A stretch of DNA of 64,000 nucleotides from Byssothecium circinans (taxonomy: Eukaryota; Ascomycota; Dothideomycetes; Pleosporales; Massarinaceae). The DNA is taken from positions 875,819 through 939,818 of the forward strand of contig ML976981.1 in assembly GCA_010015675.1 (NCBI GenBank), read 5' to 3'. This document shows positions 32,213 to 43,116 of the stretch, piece by piece. Every line of letters starts with the position of its first letter. Within the stretch, counting starts at the first letter, position 1. Made by a program: the position numbers and the translations under genes. A model generated the notes under the pieces. The model did not search any database and was not told where the DNA came from. It saw only the letters and a program-made list of their open reading frames with translations.

Positions 32213-34060
32213 ATGATGGGAAAAAGGCCGACAAAAGATGCCGAAATCGGCCCTGAAGACGCGCAGCCAATCAGCGACCCCAACGCCCGTCCAGCATGCT
32301 TCAACTCTACAATTCAAGAATGTTTGTTCGTATTATCAGTTACGTTGGCAGTGGCGATGACCTCTTTCCTGACGGGAGGCGTGACGGTCATGTCGAGTTT
32401 CGCGGCTAGGGATTTAAACATGACGAATGCGGAGGTTACCTGGATGGCTGCTGCGACTTCGTACGTGTACTCTCTCCAATATTCAGGGATATATAAAGCT
32501 GATGATGATATCAGACTATCTGCAGGAGCCCTCCTCCTCTTCTTCGGCAGCGTAGCCGACGTCTTCGGCCGAAAGAGTATGTTCGTCTCCTCCATGGTGC
32601 TCTTCTCCGTCTTCTGTCTCGGCGCGGGATTCTCTAAAAACGGACTCACTCTCGACATCATGAATGGCATCCTCGGCATCTTCAGCGCCTCCGCCGTGCC
32701 TCCCGCCCAAGGCATGCTCGGCACAATCTACGCCAAACCTTCGAAGCGCAAGAACCGCGTCTTCGGCTGCTTCAGTGCCGGAAACCCTCTGGGCTTTGTC
32801 TTTGGAACGATTTTCTCGGGTTTGGCGACGCAGATATTTAATTGGAGGGCGAGTTATTGGTTACTGGCTATTGTTTACTTGGTGGTTAGTGTTGTGGCGG
32901 TTTTTACGGTGCCGACGGATCGGACGGATAAGATTAGGTTGGATGAGGAGAGTGTCAAGAGGTTAGATCTTGTGGGGACTGCTATGACGATTCTGGGGAT
33001 TGGGATGTTTTGTGCGGCGTTGAGGTGAGTTTTCCTCTCGTATTAAGGTTCTTCAATGTCGCGGTATGCTGACAGAGGATAGTCTCGGAGGTGATGCCCC
33101 GAACGGCTGGAAGACGCCGTATGTTCTCGTCTTGCTCATCCTGGGAATCTTGTTGATTGCGGCTTTCGTGGTATGGGAGATCAAATATCCATATGCTATG
33201 ATCGACATGAACATCTGGAAAGACCGCGACTTCTCACTGGCATGCCTATCTCTTCCCTCACCGACTGTTCTCTACTGACCTCGCACAGCTTCTTGTTATC
33301 ATGTCTTTCGGTTTCATCGGCTTCCCCATCATGTCGTTCTGGCTCGCTCTTTACTTCCAGCGGGTCCTTGAGCTGAACGCGCTGATGACTGGCGTACACA
33401 TGCTTCCCATGGTCGTATGCGGACTACTTGCCAATCTTGTCGCCGCACTGATCCAGCACAAAGTCTCCAACAAACTGATCATGGGTATCGGTGCACTGGC
33501 ATATGTGGCAAGCTTCCTCCTCGCAGCGATCCAGAGACAAGGTGATAGTTATTGGGCTTTCTCTTTCCCGGCTTTATGTCTCTGTGTCGTCGGTGCAGAC
33601 TTCCAGTTCATCGTCGCCAACGTGAGTTCTCTCCCGCACCGCCTCTTTCACTATCAGTCCTAACCATCGTTAGATGTATGTTCTCTCGTCAATGCCAACA
33701 AACAAACAATCCATAGCCGGCTCGCTCTTCCAGACCCTCACCAGGCTCTGCTCAGCCGTCGGCTACGGCATCGCAACCGCCATCTTCGACTCTGTGCAAC
33801 GCAACCCTACTTCCTCGGGCTATTATGCAGGGAATGCGGCAGAGCCGTATGCGGCGGCGTTTTGGTTCTCGACAGGATCAGCGGTTGTTGGACTAGCTTT
33901 TGTGCCGTTTTTGAGGATTGGGACGCAGGGGCACGCGGGAGATGAGGGACGAATGGTGAAGAACGGGAGGGGCGTGGAGGTGGATAGTGGTTTGGATCAG
34001 GGGCTGAAGAATGAGGAGAAGGGCGGGGATGTCGTTGATCGTGAGGCCGAGGGAGTATGA
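32213..34060 (+). CDS. MFS transporter, 14-TM drug:H+ antiporter type, five exons
   Basis: Exons are 32213-32460, 32515-33024, 33083-33239, 33289-33621 and 33674-34060, giving 544 aa. The third intron uses a GC donor (CTG|GCATGC, TACTGAC branch point, CGCACAG end). Start at MMGKRPTKDAEIG because the following acidic cytosolic N-terminus is typical. TM1 region FVLSVTLAVAMTSFLTGGV; TM2-3 loop with the MFS signature FFGSVADVFGRK; then a GxL/GF helix and C-terminal TM segments to about residue 515, ending in a charged tail. The pattern resembles the yeast ATR1/aminotriazole-resistance group. Substrate is unknown. The first intron is 54 nt without stop codons, so its retention would still be open. 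Confidence 0.85.
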
Positions 34061-34749
34061 TCTAGATAGAGCAGCAGGTAGATAGATAATAGGCTGTATC
34101 ATCTTATTTTGAACGCTCCTCCTGCGCATTTACATCTCCCTCTCTTGGACGTCTAGGCTCCTTCTTTGAAGCTAGACTGTCATGGCTCTGCATTTTTGAG
34201 GCCATGGTATGTGTGATCGTAGCTTGGATGGATCTCGTGGGGCTGCCGGTGCCGTGGTCGCTCGTAGATAGTGGAGTCGGCATTGTATGAGCTCACGAAT
34301 ACAAAACTGCATTGTGAAGTGATAAAAGTACCATGCGAGGGCGAGGCACTACCAATCTGCCTGACGATGATGCTAATGAGAGGGATCAAGCTGGCTGGGC
34401 TTCGCGGAAGAGCAGTGTCAGAACAAAATATCCACGACCGAGTCAACCATTCACCCACAACTCCACCCAACCTCCCAAAGCTCCAATCATCACACAGCCT
34501 CAATTCCAATCTCCCAATTTCAAACCCCTCAACTCAAGTTCTCGCTTGCCTCAGTCGCGTGAACATCGCCCGCCTCACCACGCGACGCGCCCGCGCTCAG
34601 TGACAACCAAACAGCCCTACGTCATCACAGCCTCGAAACCGTGGTCACCCACACAATTTGCACAGTCGCATTTGCTGCTGCCACCAGGGCCAAAGCACGG
34701 TCCCCGCTGCGCAAATTTGGTTGTTTTGGTCTGCTGCCTCGCTCGCCTC

Positions 34750-34960
34750 CGGCTCTTTAACTCTCCCCTTCACCAACAACCCTCGCCCTCACCCTCACGT
34801 TCACGCCTACACCCACAATCCTACCAACCGACAACTCCCTTCTTCTATGATTCCCTCAACTCTTTAACTCTCCTCTTCACCAGCAACCCTCGCCTTCACG
34901 CCCACAACCACACTCACCGAGCCGACAACTCTATTCATACAAAACTCCCTCTTTCGACGA
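34750..34960. repeat. Tandem duplication, about 106-bp unit
   Basis: Two diverged copies both begin CTCTTTAACTCTCC (34753 and 34859), followed by TTCACC, then CAACCCTCGCC and CACAA words in the same order. Confidence 0.65.
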
Positions 34961-34977
34961 CGCCCCCCACCAACCAC

Positions 34978-35210
34978 GCCCTCTTTCGATGCTGCCCTCA
35001 ACCAGCCTCACCGACGGCTCTGCGAACTTTGTGGCTGCTAACGAGTTGCTAACTGACAGCATACGACGCCGTCGACCGACTCTATCCACCCATCCCGCCC
35101 TCTTTCGACGCCCTCAACTGACCTCGCCGACAGCTCTGCACACGTGGAGGCTACTAACGACTTGCTCACTGACAGCACACGACGCCGCCGACCGACGAAC
35201 CCTCCCAACC
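34978..35210. repeat. Tandem duplication, about 119-bp unit
   Basis: Copies start near 34978 and 35097 (CGCCCTCTTTCGA). They share ACGAGTTGCTAACTGACAGC / ACGACTTGCTCACTGACAGC followed by ACGACGCCG. The pair is moderately diverged. Confidence 0.75.
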
Positions 35211-35342
35211 TCATGCGCGACCGTATACCCTACCAAACCTGGAGACGATTGGACCTTTGCAGCAAGGGGCAACCCTCGACAACCGTGTGTGCGGGATTGC
35301 GAGGCTGGAAACGGCAGTCGTAAAGATCTGGGCACGGTCGTA

Positions 35343-35415
35343 CAGAAGCCAACAGATATTGAACTTTTGCTCTCCACTCGAGGCAGTTCTGATAGGCCGA
35401 AAGGTCCGTGGCGAA
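35343..35415. repeat. Dispersed repeat, copy 1 (partner at 59527-59598)
   Basis: GCCAACAGATATT ... TTGATAGGCCGAAAGGTCC-like sequence recurs at 59530-59590 in the same orientation, with substitutions and small indels. No coding capacity is recognised. Probably a fragment of an old mobile or subtelomeric repeat. Confidence 0.6.
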
Positions 35416-35502
35416 TTTTTTTCTGCGCAAAGGTATCCTGCCGTGGACTTGGAGGAAAGGGCTAGAGGCACGGCCTGGGGTGGTGGACCATGTGGTTGAT
35501 GC

Positions 35503-35870
35503 GTCGAGCAGGTCGAGGTGGAGAGATGCGTCGAGTAGGTCGAGGTGGAGAAATGTGTCGAGCAGGTCGAGACGGAGAAATGTGTCGAGCAGGTCGAGGT
35601 GGAGAAATGTGTCGAGCAGGTCGAGGTGGANNNNNNNNNNNNNNNNNNNNGGAGAAATGTGTCGAGCAGGTCGAGGTGGAGAAATGTGTCGAGCAGGTCG
35701 AGGTGGATCGTGTACGAACCGACCGTGGATTTAACCTGTAGTAAATGCGTCGAGCAGGTCGAGATAGAGAAATGTGTCGAGCAGGTAGAGATGGAGAAAT
35801 GCGTCGAGCAGGTCGAGATGGATCGTGTACGAACCGACCGTGGATTTAACCCGTAGTAAATGCGTGAAGC
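35503..35870. repeat. 27-bp minisatellite interrupted by an assembly gap
   Basis: The unit GTCGAGCAGGTCGAGGTGGA plus GAAATGT is repeated many times. Bases 35631-35650 are N, so the true copy number is unknown. From 35700 a higher-order unit of about 114 bp appears twice, each ending in GATCGTGTACGAACCGACC plus a TTTAACC tail. The unit length keeps several frames open on both strands (EKCVEQVEV, or STSTCSTHF on the minus strand); these are not called as genes. Confidence 0.92.
35631..35650. other. Assembly gap (20 N)
   Basis: Twenty undetermined bases inside the minisatellite, most likely a collapsed repeat. Confidence 0.99.
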
Positions 35871-37067
35871 AGGTCGAGGTGGAAGGGCAGCAAAAGCCGG
35901 ACTCTGTTTAACCTTCACGAGGTGCTGCCTGAGGTCGTTCACCCACTTTCGAGTAAGGAGCGACGCCAATCGCAGAGACGCACAATGAGATGAGTATCCT
36001 TTGTCCTATCTCCTGACGGCCTTGTGCTACTGACGTGAACAGTCTTGTTCACTTTGATGCTAGACGTTGATGTCTCATGGCTGCCCGTGGGCATCTTGTT
36101 GCGTCATTGGTATGGTGAGGCAGCTCGTCGTCGTGGTCATGGTTGGAGGAGCCTGAGGTGTTGTTGCTTTGGTCATCTGTACTTGGTTAGTTGACGTTGT
36201 AGTTTGTGGACTAGTATACTTGCACGTTTTCCCTCCACGTCGCCTGCTCTTCTGCTCTTACTTGTTATGCCGTGATCGCTCACCTTCTGCTGTCTCATCG
36301 TATCGTTACATCCCTCACTTCCTGTCTCATAGAAGGCGTCCGGAGTTCCAACGCCATAGTGAGTGCGTGTCGCGCAAACCCAAGACAGGTCTCAATGTCT
36401 AGGTCGACAGGGGCATGTGCATACCTCGTGTTCCCATAAGCATACGAGTATCGGAATCACAATAATTGACAATTTCCCATCTCACTCAATCATTCTCACC
36501 CCACACTCCCATGCAAAGTTTTACCTCATTAATCCCACTTGCATGCCCACACGCTCCCATGTATATATCCTACGCGACAGGCCTCACACTCCAAAAATAA
36601 ACTCTCTCAAGGCCACGCAAAGACCCAGACCCTCAAATCCCTCCGAACCCTGGGCTAAATTCTAGAAAACACGAGCGGGCAGCGGGCTGAAGAAAACGTG
36701 GCTTCCAGCTGAACTGCCAATATCCACAAAGCTTGCACGAATAAGCGAGGCGCAACGCCACACCAGGCCGTATACGGTAATTACAGTCGAATGCTGTACG
36801 GATTCAACCGAGAGTGGTCGCCGGTCAAGGGACCGAGTGGTGAGGACTGGATGTCTTGTGCGACTTGAGATGGTCTAAATGGGGAACGAGCTGGAGGATA
36901 CGATCGGCCGCACATGGTAGCGTATGCATAGCTGAACCAGAACCAGGTCTGCGGGATTTGTATAAAGTGATGGTTGTTCTCTGTAAGTTAGCTGGGTCTG
37001 TTGCTTCCTCTTCCATTGTTGTTGTGGTCCAAGTCGTCAGGAAAAAAGGAAATATAACACAGCCAGA

Positions 37068-38262
37068 ATGAAGACTTCCACATACACTCTCGCCATCAGC
37101 CTTGTCGCTCCCGCTCTGGCGCAAGAATACTTCCCACCACAGAACAACACTCCCGCACTTTCAGTAGAAGCCCGCAACCCCCTAGACCGACGAGCAATCG
37201 ATTACTGCGGACGTTCGTACTTCCCCTAACATCAACTATGTCCTGTCTAGTATACTTACCAACTCCCCAACAGTATCATCGTACTACTGCCTCAACTCCG
37301 AGTGCTGCGGCACAACACTCTACAACTGTCTCCCCTCGGGCGCGCAATGCTGTGCATCCCTCTCTAGCTACGGCTACGGCCTCTACTGTCTTAGCGGCTC
37401 AACATGCACCGTTGTAGGCGGCTACGTACAATGCCAAAAGACTGGCGGCGGATACATCTCTGCAGGCTCTAGTCTCAAGCCCACAGCCACTGGAACTTCC
37501 ACAGCGACGAGGAGGACTTCCACAGCGACCGCGACCGACGAAGACGAGCCCGGACAGACATCACGCGGTGGATCTTCGAGCTCGAGCTCGAGCTCGAGCA
37601 GTGGGAGCAGCAGAAAGAAAACGAAGAGTAAGAGCAAAGTTTGGATCGCAGGAGCCGTCGCGGGACCGTTGATTGGCATCGCGGTGATCGGCGCCGTCGT
37701 CTTCTTCCTATGCATCGTGAAGAAGAAGCAGAAGAAGAAGGCAGACGCGACCAATGCCGCCGCCATGGCCGTCAACAACAACCCAAACAACCCCAACAAC
37801 AACAATAACGGCGGCTACGGAGAAGACTACAAATCCCCAGCCTACGTCCAGCAATACGCAGCCCCGACGCCCATCGCTAGCCCGCCCCCGCAATGGACGC
37901 CAGCGGCTCCGACATCTGTTCCCGCGCCCCAGCAGCAGTGGAATAATACTCCTCCGCCAGCTCTGGACCAGCAAAACAATCACTGGGCACCTGCAAGTCC
38001 CGCTGTGACTGCGATTTCGCCGGTTCCGAATGTGGTGTCTCCTGCGCCGATCCCGCCGCCTCAGACAGTGAATGAGTTTTATGGGCCGAATGGTAACGGG
38101 CCTGTCTCGCCGATGAGCACGGGGAATGGTGGCGGGTATGGACAGTCGGTGCAACCACAGGCGTATCAACCGCAGCCTGTGAGGGGAAACGCTATGGAAT
38201 TGCCGACCGGACAGGGTGTGCATGCGGCGCCGAGGAATGGGGCTCAGGAGTTGGGTGGGTGA
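37068..38262 (+). CDS. Secreted-N-terminus, Cys-rich, single-pass membrane protein
   Basis: Exons are 37068-37212 and 37274-38262 (intron GTTCGT...CCCAACAG, phase 1), giving 377 aa. Signal peptide MKTSTYTLAISLVAPALA. The ectodomain holds a compact Cys-rich region (DYCG, YYCLNSECCG, NCLPSGAQCC, YCLSGSTC, VQC). A Thr/Ser-rich stalk with a Ser run follows (GAGCTC-type microsatellite at about 37575-37602). One membrane helix (WIAGAVAGPLIGIAVIGAVV) is followed by a stop-transfer KKKQKKK. The cytosolic tail is rich in Pro, Gln and Asn with PPP motifs. The layout resembles WSC/MID2-type cell-surface sensors, but the Cys pattern is not a WSC domain I can name. Convergent with the next gene. Confidence 0.82.
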
Positions 38263-38627
38263 TGGTGTGTTGTGTTTTGGAAGGAAGGCGTGCGGTGTTT
38301 GTAGGTGGGCAGGATGGAAACCCGTTGTGCATAGATTGAGAATTACTTATGTGCTATATTTTCTGTAATGAATAATGTCTTTTTGAGTGACCGTTTTCAT
38401 ATCCGTTTCGTTGATTGCTCCTCCGGCTGTGAATGTCAGCTACAAGCTCAGAGAAGTTTCCGTACATACCTGATACCCATCATGCGCCCTGGAAACATAC
38501 AGGATATATAGACAGAAGGATATATTGCTGATATAGGCAGGGTATCATAAGGCTAAATCCCATCCAAGATCTCGAATAACTCCTAAACTCCATTCGCTCC
38601 CGCACACCGGGTCTGGCGAAAATCCTG
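38263..38627. other. Convergent intergenic spacer
   Basis: 365 bp between two 3' ends; presumably both terminators. No other feature seen. Confidence 0.4.
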
Positions 38628-39909
38628 CTACACCTCGGCCAATCTTGATACATCTTTCTCTCTTGCGCCGTTTATATCTCCTTTCCCTCCACCCACCATA
38701 TACGTTCCCTTCTCATCGAACCATCGACTACTGCTATGCCAGCTCGGTAGACCTTCTGGATCCTCGTCTTCATTCTTGCATCCTCTTCTACACCCACCTC
38801 CTTGCCGCCAACTGGTGCCTGCCCACTTGGAGCATCGCGCATACTCCGCGCATCGACCTGTTCTCTTCCTCTTCTGTAAACTATGCTCGTTGATGATAGA
38901 GCGAGGAACCGTACGGCGCAACGTTATTGCAGACTTGGCGAGGAAATCTTCGATGGGTGTTGCGAGATGGGTCATTGCGGACGCGGTGGCTTCGAGCGAT
39001 TCGAGATGGAAGAAGATTTCGTCGGTGTCGTTGAGCCAAAATGTGGGTGTCGAAGCAACGAGGGAAGATGTTTTGCGCTTCAACAGTTTCCGGCCAGAAC
39101 CTTCTTTCCTCTGAGACTTTGTGGAAAGCTCTGGAGGTAGAGGAGTTATTGCGCGGACCATGGTATCGTCTAGATCTTCAAACGATGAGAAGTTGTTCAG
39201 TTCCCACTCCAAGACTTCCCTTTCGCAGTCCACCATTCCCGCATAGACAAGGTCTTTGAGTTCCATGAGAAGTTCGAATATCATGCGCTGCGGTACGGGC
39301 TTTTGTTCAAAGAGGGTCTGTATGGGCGACAGGAATTTGCGTATGATCTCACCGCCGGTGTAAAGATTCTTTCCCTGCGCAAAGGGGGCGTTGTCTGCCA
39401 TTTGAAGCTCGATTTTAGACATTTGTCGCGACAGTCCTGCGGCAAGGTGGCGGACTTGAATGAGCGGGTTTTGCGTAAGCGACGATTGGAGCGCGGGTGG
39501 AAGATCTGGGCAAGTGAGCATGCCTTCGATACTGAGGAATGGGCAACGACGCTGTACCTGTAAAAGATACCTCTCCGGCTAGCACTACGAGCGCTTCTGC
39601 CAGCTCCTTCTCTTTCTCTCTCAACTCCCGCTTCTGCGCCTGCATACTTCGCCATGGCACTACGAAGCCAATACTACGTCCGTCCACCGAACCTCTCCCA
39701 TCTGCCACCGCGCCTCTCCTTCCCGCCTCATCGCTCACTGTTTCTACCGCATTGTTCTTCCCAAACTTTGTATCTCGATGTGCGCGTATGTCATCCGGAT
39801 GGTATTGGAAGGTGAGGAGCAGATCGTTCTGCTCGCGGGTATGGCGGAGATTGCGCCAAACATTGAGCACAGCGTTGGTCGAGAAGAGATGCTGGTACGG
39901 AAGAGACAT
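38628..39909 (-). CDS. Uncharacterised helical protein, two exons
   Basis: Exons are 39909-39558 and 39505-38628 (acceptor position plus or minus 1). The intron reads GTACAGCG...TTGCCCAG and joins in phase 1, giving about 409 aa from MSLPYQHLFSTNAVLN; an in-frame Met 18 codons upstream is possible. The exon junction restores a smooth sequence (LAGEVSFT then DLPPALQSSLTQNP). Mostly helical and charged, with a short coiled coil (AQKRELREKEKELAEAL). Other readable segments are QNDLLLTFQYHPDDIRAHRD, FELLMELKDLVYAGMV and WLNDTDEIFFHLESLEATA. No signal peptide or membrane helix. I do not recognise the family. The low-complexity Gly-rich end (after about residue 340) looks less conserved. Confidence 0.65.
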
Positions 39910-40631
39910 GATGGGCGATGGCACAGTATTACATCGTTGGAGGATGGAGCGACAATCTATCAAGATCGACGAGGCGCCTGGTGTAGGCTGAAATGTGATC
40001 GGACAGATGAGGATTCACACCCATGCCGTTTGTTTATCAACAAGGCCTAGCGCAAACGTGGGGTTGCGTAGGTGGCCCCGTCTTACACCCTTTCACGAGC
40101 ATCATTTAGTCCAAGCCCAGAGTATGAAAAGAACAATGAGCATTTGAGGAATTGTGAGTCTTGGGTATTCATACTACAAAATGTGTTGGCCTAGTGTTGC
40201 TCGTGTTGCTCACAGGGGAAGGTGCTCCAACCATGAGAACACCAGCGAAACTGACACCACCGCAAAAGCTCGTCAAGTATGGAAGGCGATTACAAAGAGA
40301 CCATTCCCGGCAAGTCAAACGCCCAGCGGCTGGGTGCCGGCGTGGTGGAGACAACATGATGACAGCCGCGAGCTGAGACAATGCATGTAGGCATGTCTTG
40401 GCATTATCAAGGGCCGCATTTCTCATCAGCGGTGCCACGAACTTCAAGATAATTCACCACCTTGACCGCCTTCAGACCCCGGAAACCACTCGGAAACACC
40501 GCCTATACGAAGTACTCGAATCCCTCATGCCGTCAACCCCTCTGCCACGCCGATAGCCAGCTTAGCGTAGCTGCGCGCGCCAGCGCCAGCATCGCAAACC
40601 ATTTCATTCCACGAATCTCGCAACCCACCAA
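39910..40631. other. Divergent intergenic region upstream of MID1
   Basis: 722 bp between the start codons of the unknown gene (minus) and MID1 (plus). Short frames such as 40154-40390 have no motif. Confidence 0.4.
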
Positions 40632-42621
40632 ATGCAGCTCCCCAAGCTCACGCCCTTGCAGTCGAGGCTGCTAGCCTCTGCGATTGCTACCTCACTCGTC
40701 GTCATCCTCTGGATATGCTTCCAACCGCATCATTTCGTATACGCCGCCGAGATACCCGTCCCCGATTTTGTCCAGCACAGCGAGTTTAAGCAATCGGTAC
40801 CACAGGTGCAGCCCAATGCGCCAGCAATAGATGTACATGGGAATATAATAGAGCAAGGCCGGAGCGAGGGAGGTTATGCGCCAGATTTTGCATATTTTGA
40901 CCGGAGCTTGATAGGAAGGCAGGAGGTTGAGGTGGGGAATCTAACCAACAACCAGAAGCAGAGTGTGGAGATCAGTCCGAATACAACCGTCTTCTTTCGA
41001 TTCGAGAAGGGCCAAACGAGTGGAAGGACAGCTAGGAGTGTGCTGGCTGAGCATAGTAGTGAGAATGTCTCAGGGGATGTGTTTGAAAACGAGGATGGAG
41101 AGGACGGCGGATTGAGGAAGAGACAGGCGCCGGTCAGGACAGTCTGGGTATCCGTAAACACCTGTGGCCAACCCTTACCGTCAGTCAAGCTCATAACATC
41201 CCCGCCGCCTCAGCTCAGCCTACACATTTCAACGAAGGAGCAAAGGCCGGAGAAAGGCAAGCCCGACACGCAGTCCTTTGAATTCGAAGGCGGATATGCC
41301 AACTTTACGACCAACACCACCTCGGACATATACATTGGTGTGACAGCGCCAGGACTCACCGACGGCTGGACCGGCAGCTGGTCTTTCGAATTAGCCGCGA
41401 GTCTCAATGGTTACTACCATGGCTATGACAACGACAGCCAGTTCATGTACATGATTGATACGGACAGCGACTCCACGCTTTTTATCACCTTCAATCTCAG
41501 CACTGCCAATACGGCGGAAGAAGTGCAGAAATGGAAAGACAACAATCCCTTCACCATGTTCGCTTTCCCAACGGGTAATTGGAGCGATTTGAACGGCCTC
41601 GAGCGCTCCCATTGTGGCCTCAGGAAACAATTCGATACAGCAAACAAGATCGAGGTGGGGAAGGACATCACCACGCAGTTCGGTGGCGGTTATCCGAAAG
41701 CACGATTCAACGTCCAGGGCCTAAAGACAAATGGGTCGTACACGGGCTTCCTTGCCGTCGACGGAAGCGATCAAACAATGCAGCTACCTTCAGGCGGCAC
41801 CGTTCGAGGCGGTGGCCTGGTCTTTAGGCAATTCAACTGGACCACCAAAGCTGGTTAGTAAATATAACATGCACGAAACTCGTTTGATCCCGTCTAACAA
41901 TTGCACAGACGACTCCTGCCAAGTAATATTCGGCCTCCCTTTCTGCTCCGACGTCGCCTACGCCGTCCCCTCGTCCTCGACCTTCAAAACCAACGACACC
42001 GGCCTAATCTCCCTCTACGACACCCTCGCGAAAAACTACTACAAAAACTTCACCAACTCCCTCGACCAGATCGCCTGTGACACCACCTCCACAGCGCAGT
42101 ACTCCCTCGCGCGCACCTGCCAAAATTGCAAGGACGACTACAAGTCCTGGCTCTGCAGCGTCGTCATCCCGCGCTGCGAAGACTTCTCCGCCACAACCCC
42201 CTGGCTTCAGGAACGCAACATCAACACCCCGTTTGCCAATGGCTCGCTGCCCTACGCGTTCAACACGACCAGGGAGTTCAACACCACGCGCAGGGATCGA
42301 TATGCGTATAATCAGAGTCGCGTGCCCATGATCGACGAGCTGATCAAACCGGGCCCGTATAAAGAGCTGCTGCCGTGTGATTTCCTGTGCTGGGATATTG
42401 TCAGGAGCTGTCCGGCGCAGTTGGGGTTCGGGTGTCCGAATTCGCCGGCGAACGCGTTGACGTATGGGAGTAGGGACCCGAGTCGGAAGGACTTAAAGTG
42501 TAATTTCCCTGGCGCTGTCGTGAGTTTGAATCCGGATAGGGGGGCTGCTGGCACGGTGGGCGTTAGATGGGGCGTGGTTGCGCTGATGGCTGGTTTGGTG
42601 GTTATGTTTGGGTTGGTGTAG
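40632..42621 (+). CDS. MID1: Stretch-activated Ca2+ channel regulatory subunit MID1
   Basis: Exons are 40632-41853 and 41909-42621 (intron GTTAGT...CTAACAATTGCACAG, phase 1), giving 644 aa. An N-terminal hydrophobic signal/anchor (LLASAIATSLVVILWICF) is followed by a long N-glycosylation-rich lumenal or extracellular region (many NxT/S sites such as NLTNNQ, NFTTNTTS, NGSYTG). The C-terminal Cys-rich part is characteristic of MID1: DDSCQVIFGLPFCSDVAY, RTCQNCKDDYKSWLCSVVIPRC and LLPCDFLCWDIVRSCPAQLGFGC are its three blocks. A terminal hydrophobic segment (VALMAGLVVMFGLV) could be a GPI signal or a second membrane anchor. MID1 works with the CCH1 channel in plasma-membrane Ca2+ entry during stress and mating. 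Confidence 0.93.
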
Positions 42622-43116
42622 GGGTAGAGGATGGATGGGTTCGCGTGTTTTTCTTCTTCTTGTGCATGGAATGGCGTCTTTCGGCGTGTTTGGGATCATG
42701 TGTGTGTATACCCAAATATATTGGGTTTCGATGCAGGACGAATCTGGCTTGCACATGTGCAGGACGTGAAAAGGCAAAGCAGAGTCAATATAAACATTCA
42801 TTTCCCATTCAAATTCATTAGCCATTAATACACTCCGAGCATCAACAGCCGTCCGTAGACGATCGCAATGCTTGTCTGCCCGTCTGTAACTCCGTTGCTC
42901 AAGATGGAAAAGATATACAGTTGAGTGTCAAAAGTCTGGCAACACTTTCCAAAGCCTGGGCCCGTTGAAGCGATGCAATATTTCTGCACTTACTGCAGCT
43001 ATCCCCCCTCGATCGCAAGTAAGGGACGATTTTCCACCCTGTCCGTGTCGAACACCATGCTTTATCCACCTTTTCCATACCAAACGCCGTTCCAAATGCG
43101 CGCCATGTCCTCGCGT
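42622..43116. other. Convergent spacer between MID1 and SPT4
   Basis: 495 bp, no gene seen; holds two 3' ends. Confidence 0.4.

Larger units (their letters stand above)
34061..37067. other. 3-kb gene-poor, repeat-rich region with an assembly gap
   Basis: A C/T-rich stretch (34430-35130), two local tandem duplications (34750-34960 and 34978-35210), a dispersed repeat copy (about 35343-35415), a 27-bp minisatellite (35503-35870) containing 20 undetermined bases, and ordinary spacer to 37067. Long open frames here on both strands are products of the repeats and low complexity. Confidence 0.6.

Noticed and set aside
35211..35969. Long minus-strand frame over the minisatellite (STSTCSTHF repeats)
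   Set aside because: Open only because the repeat unit is 27 bp; the frame crosses the N gap and several frames on both strands are equally open.
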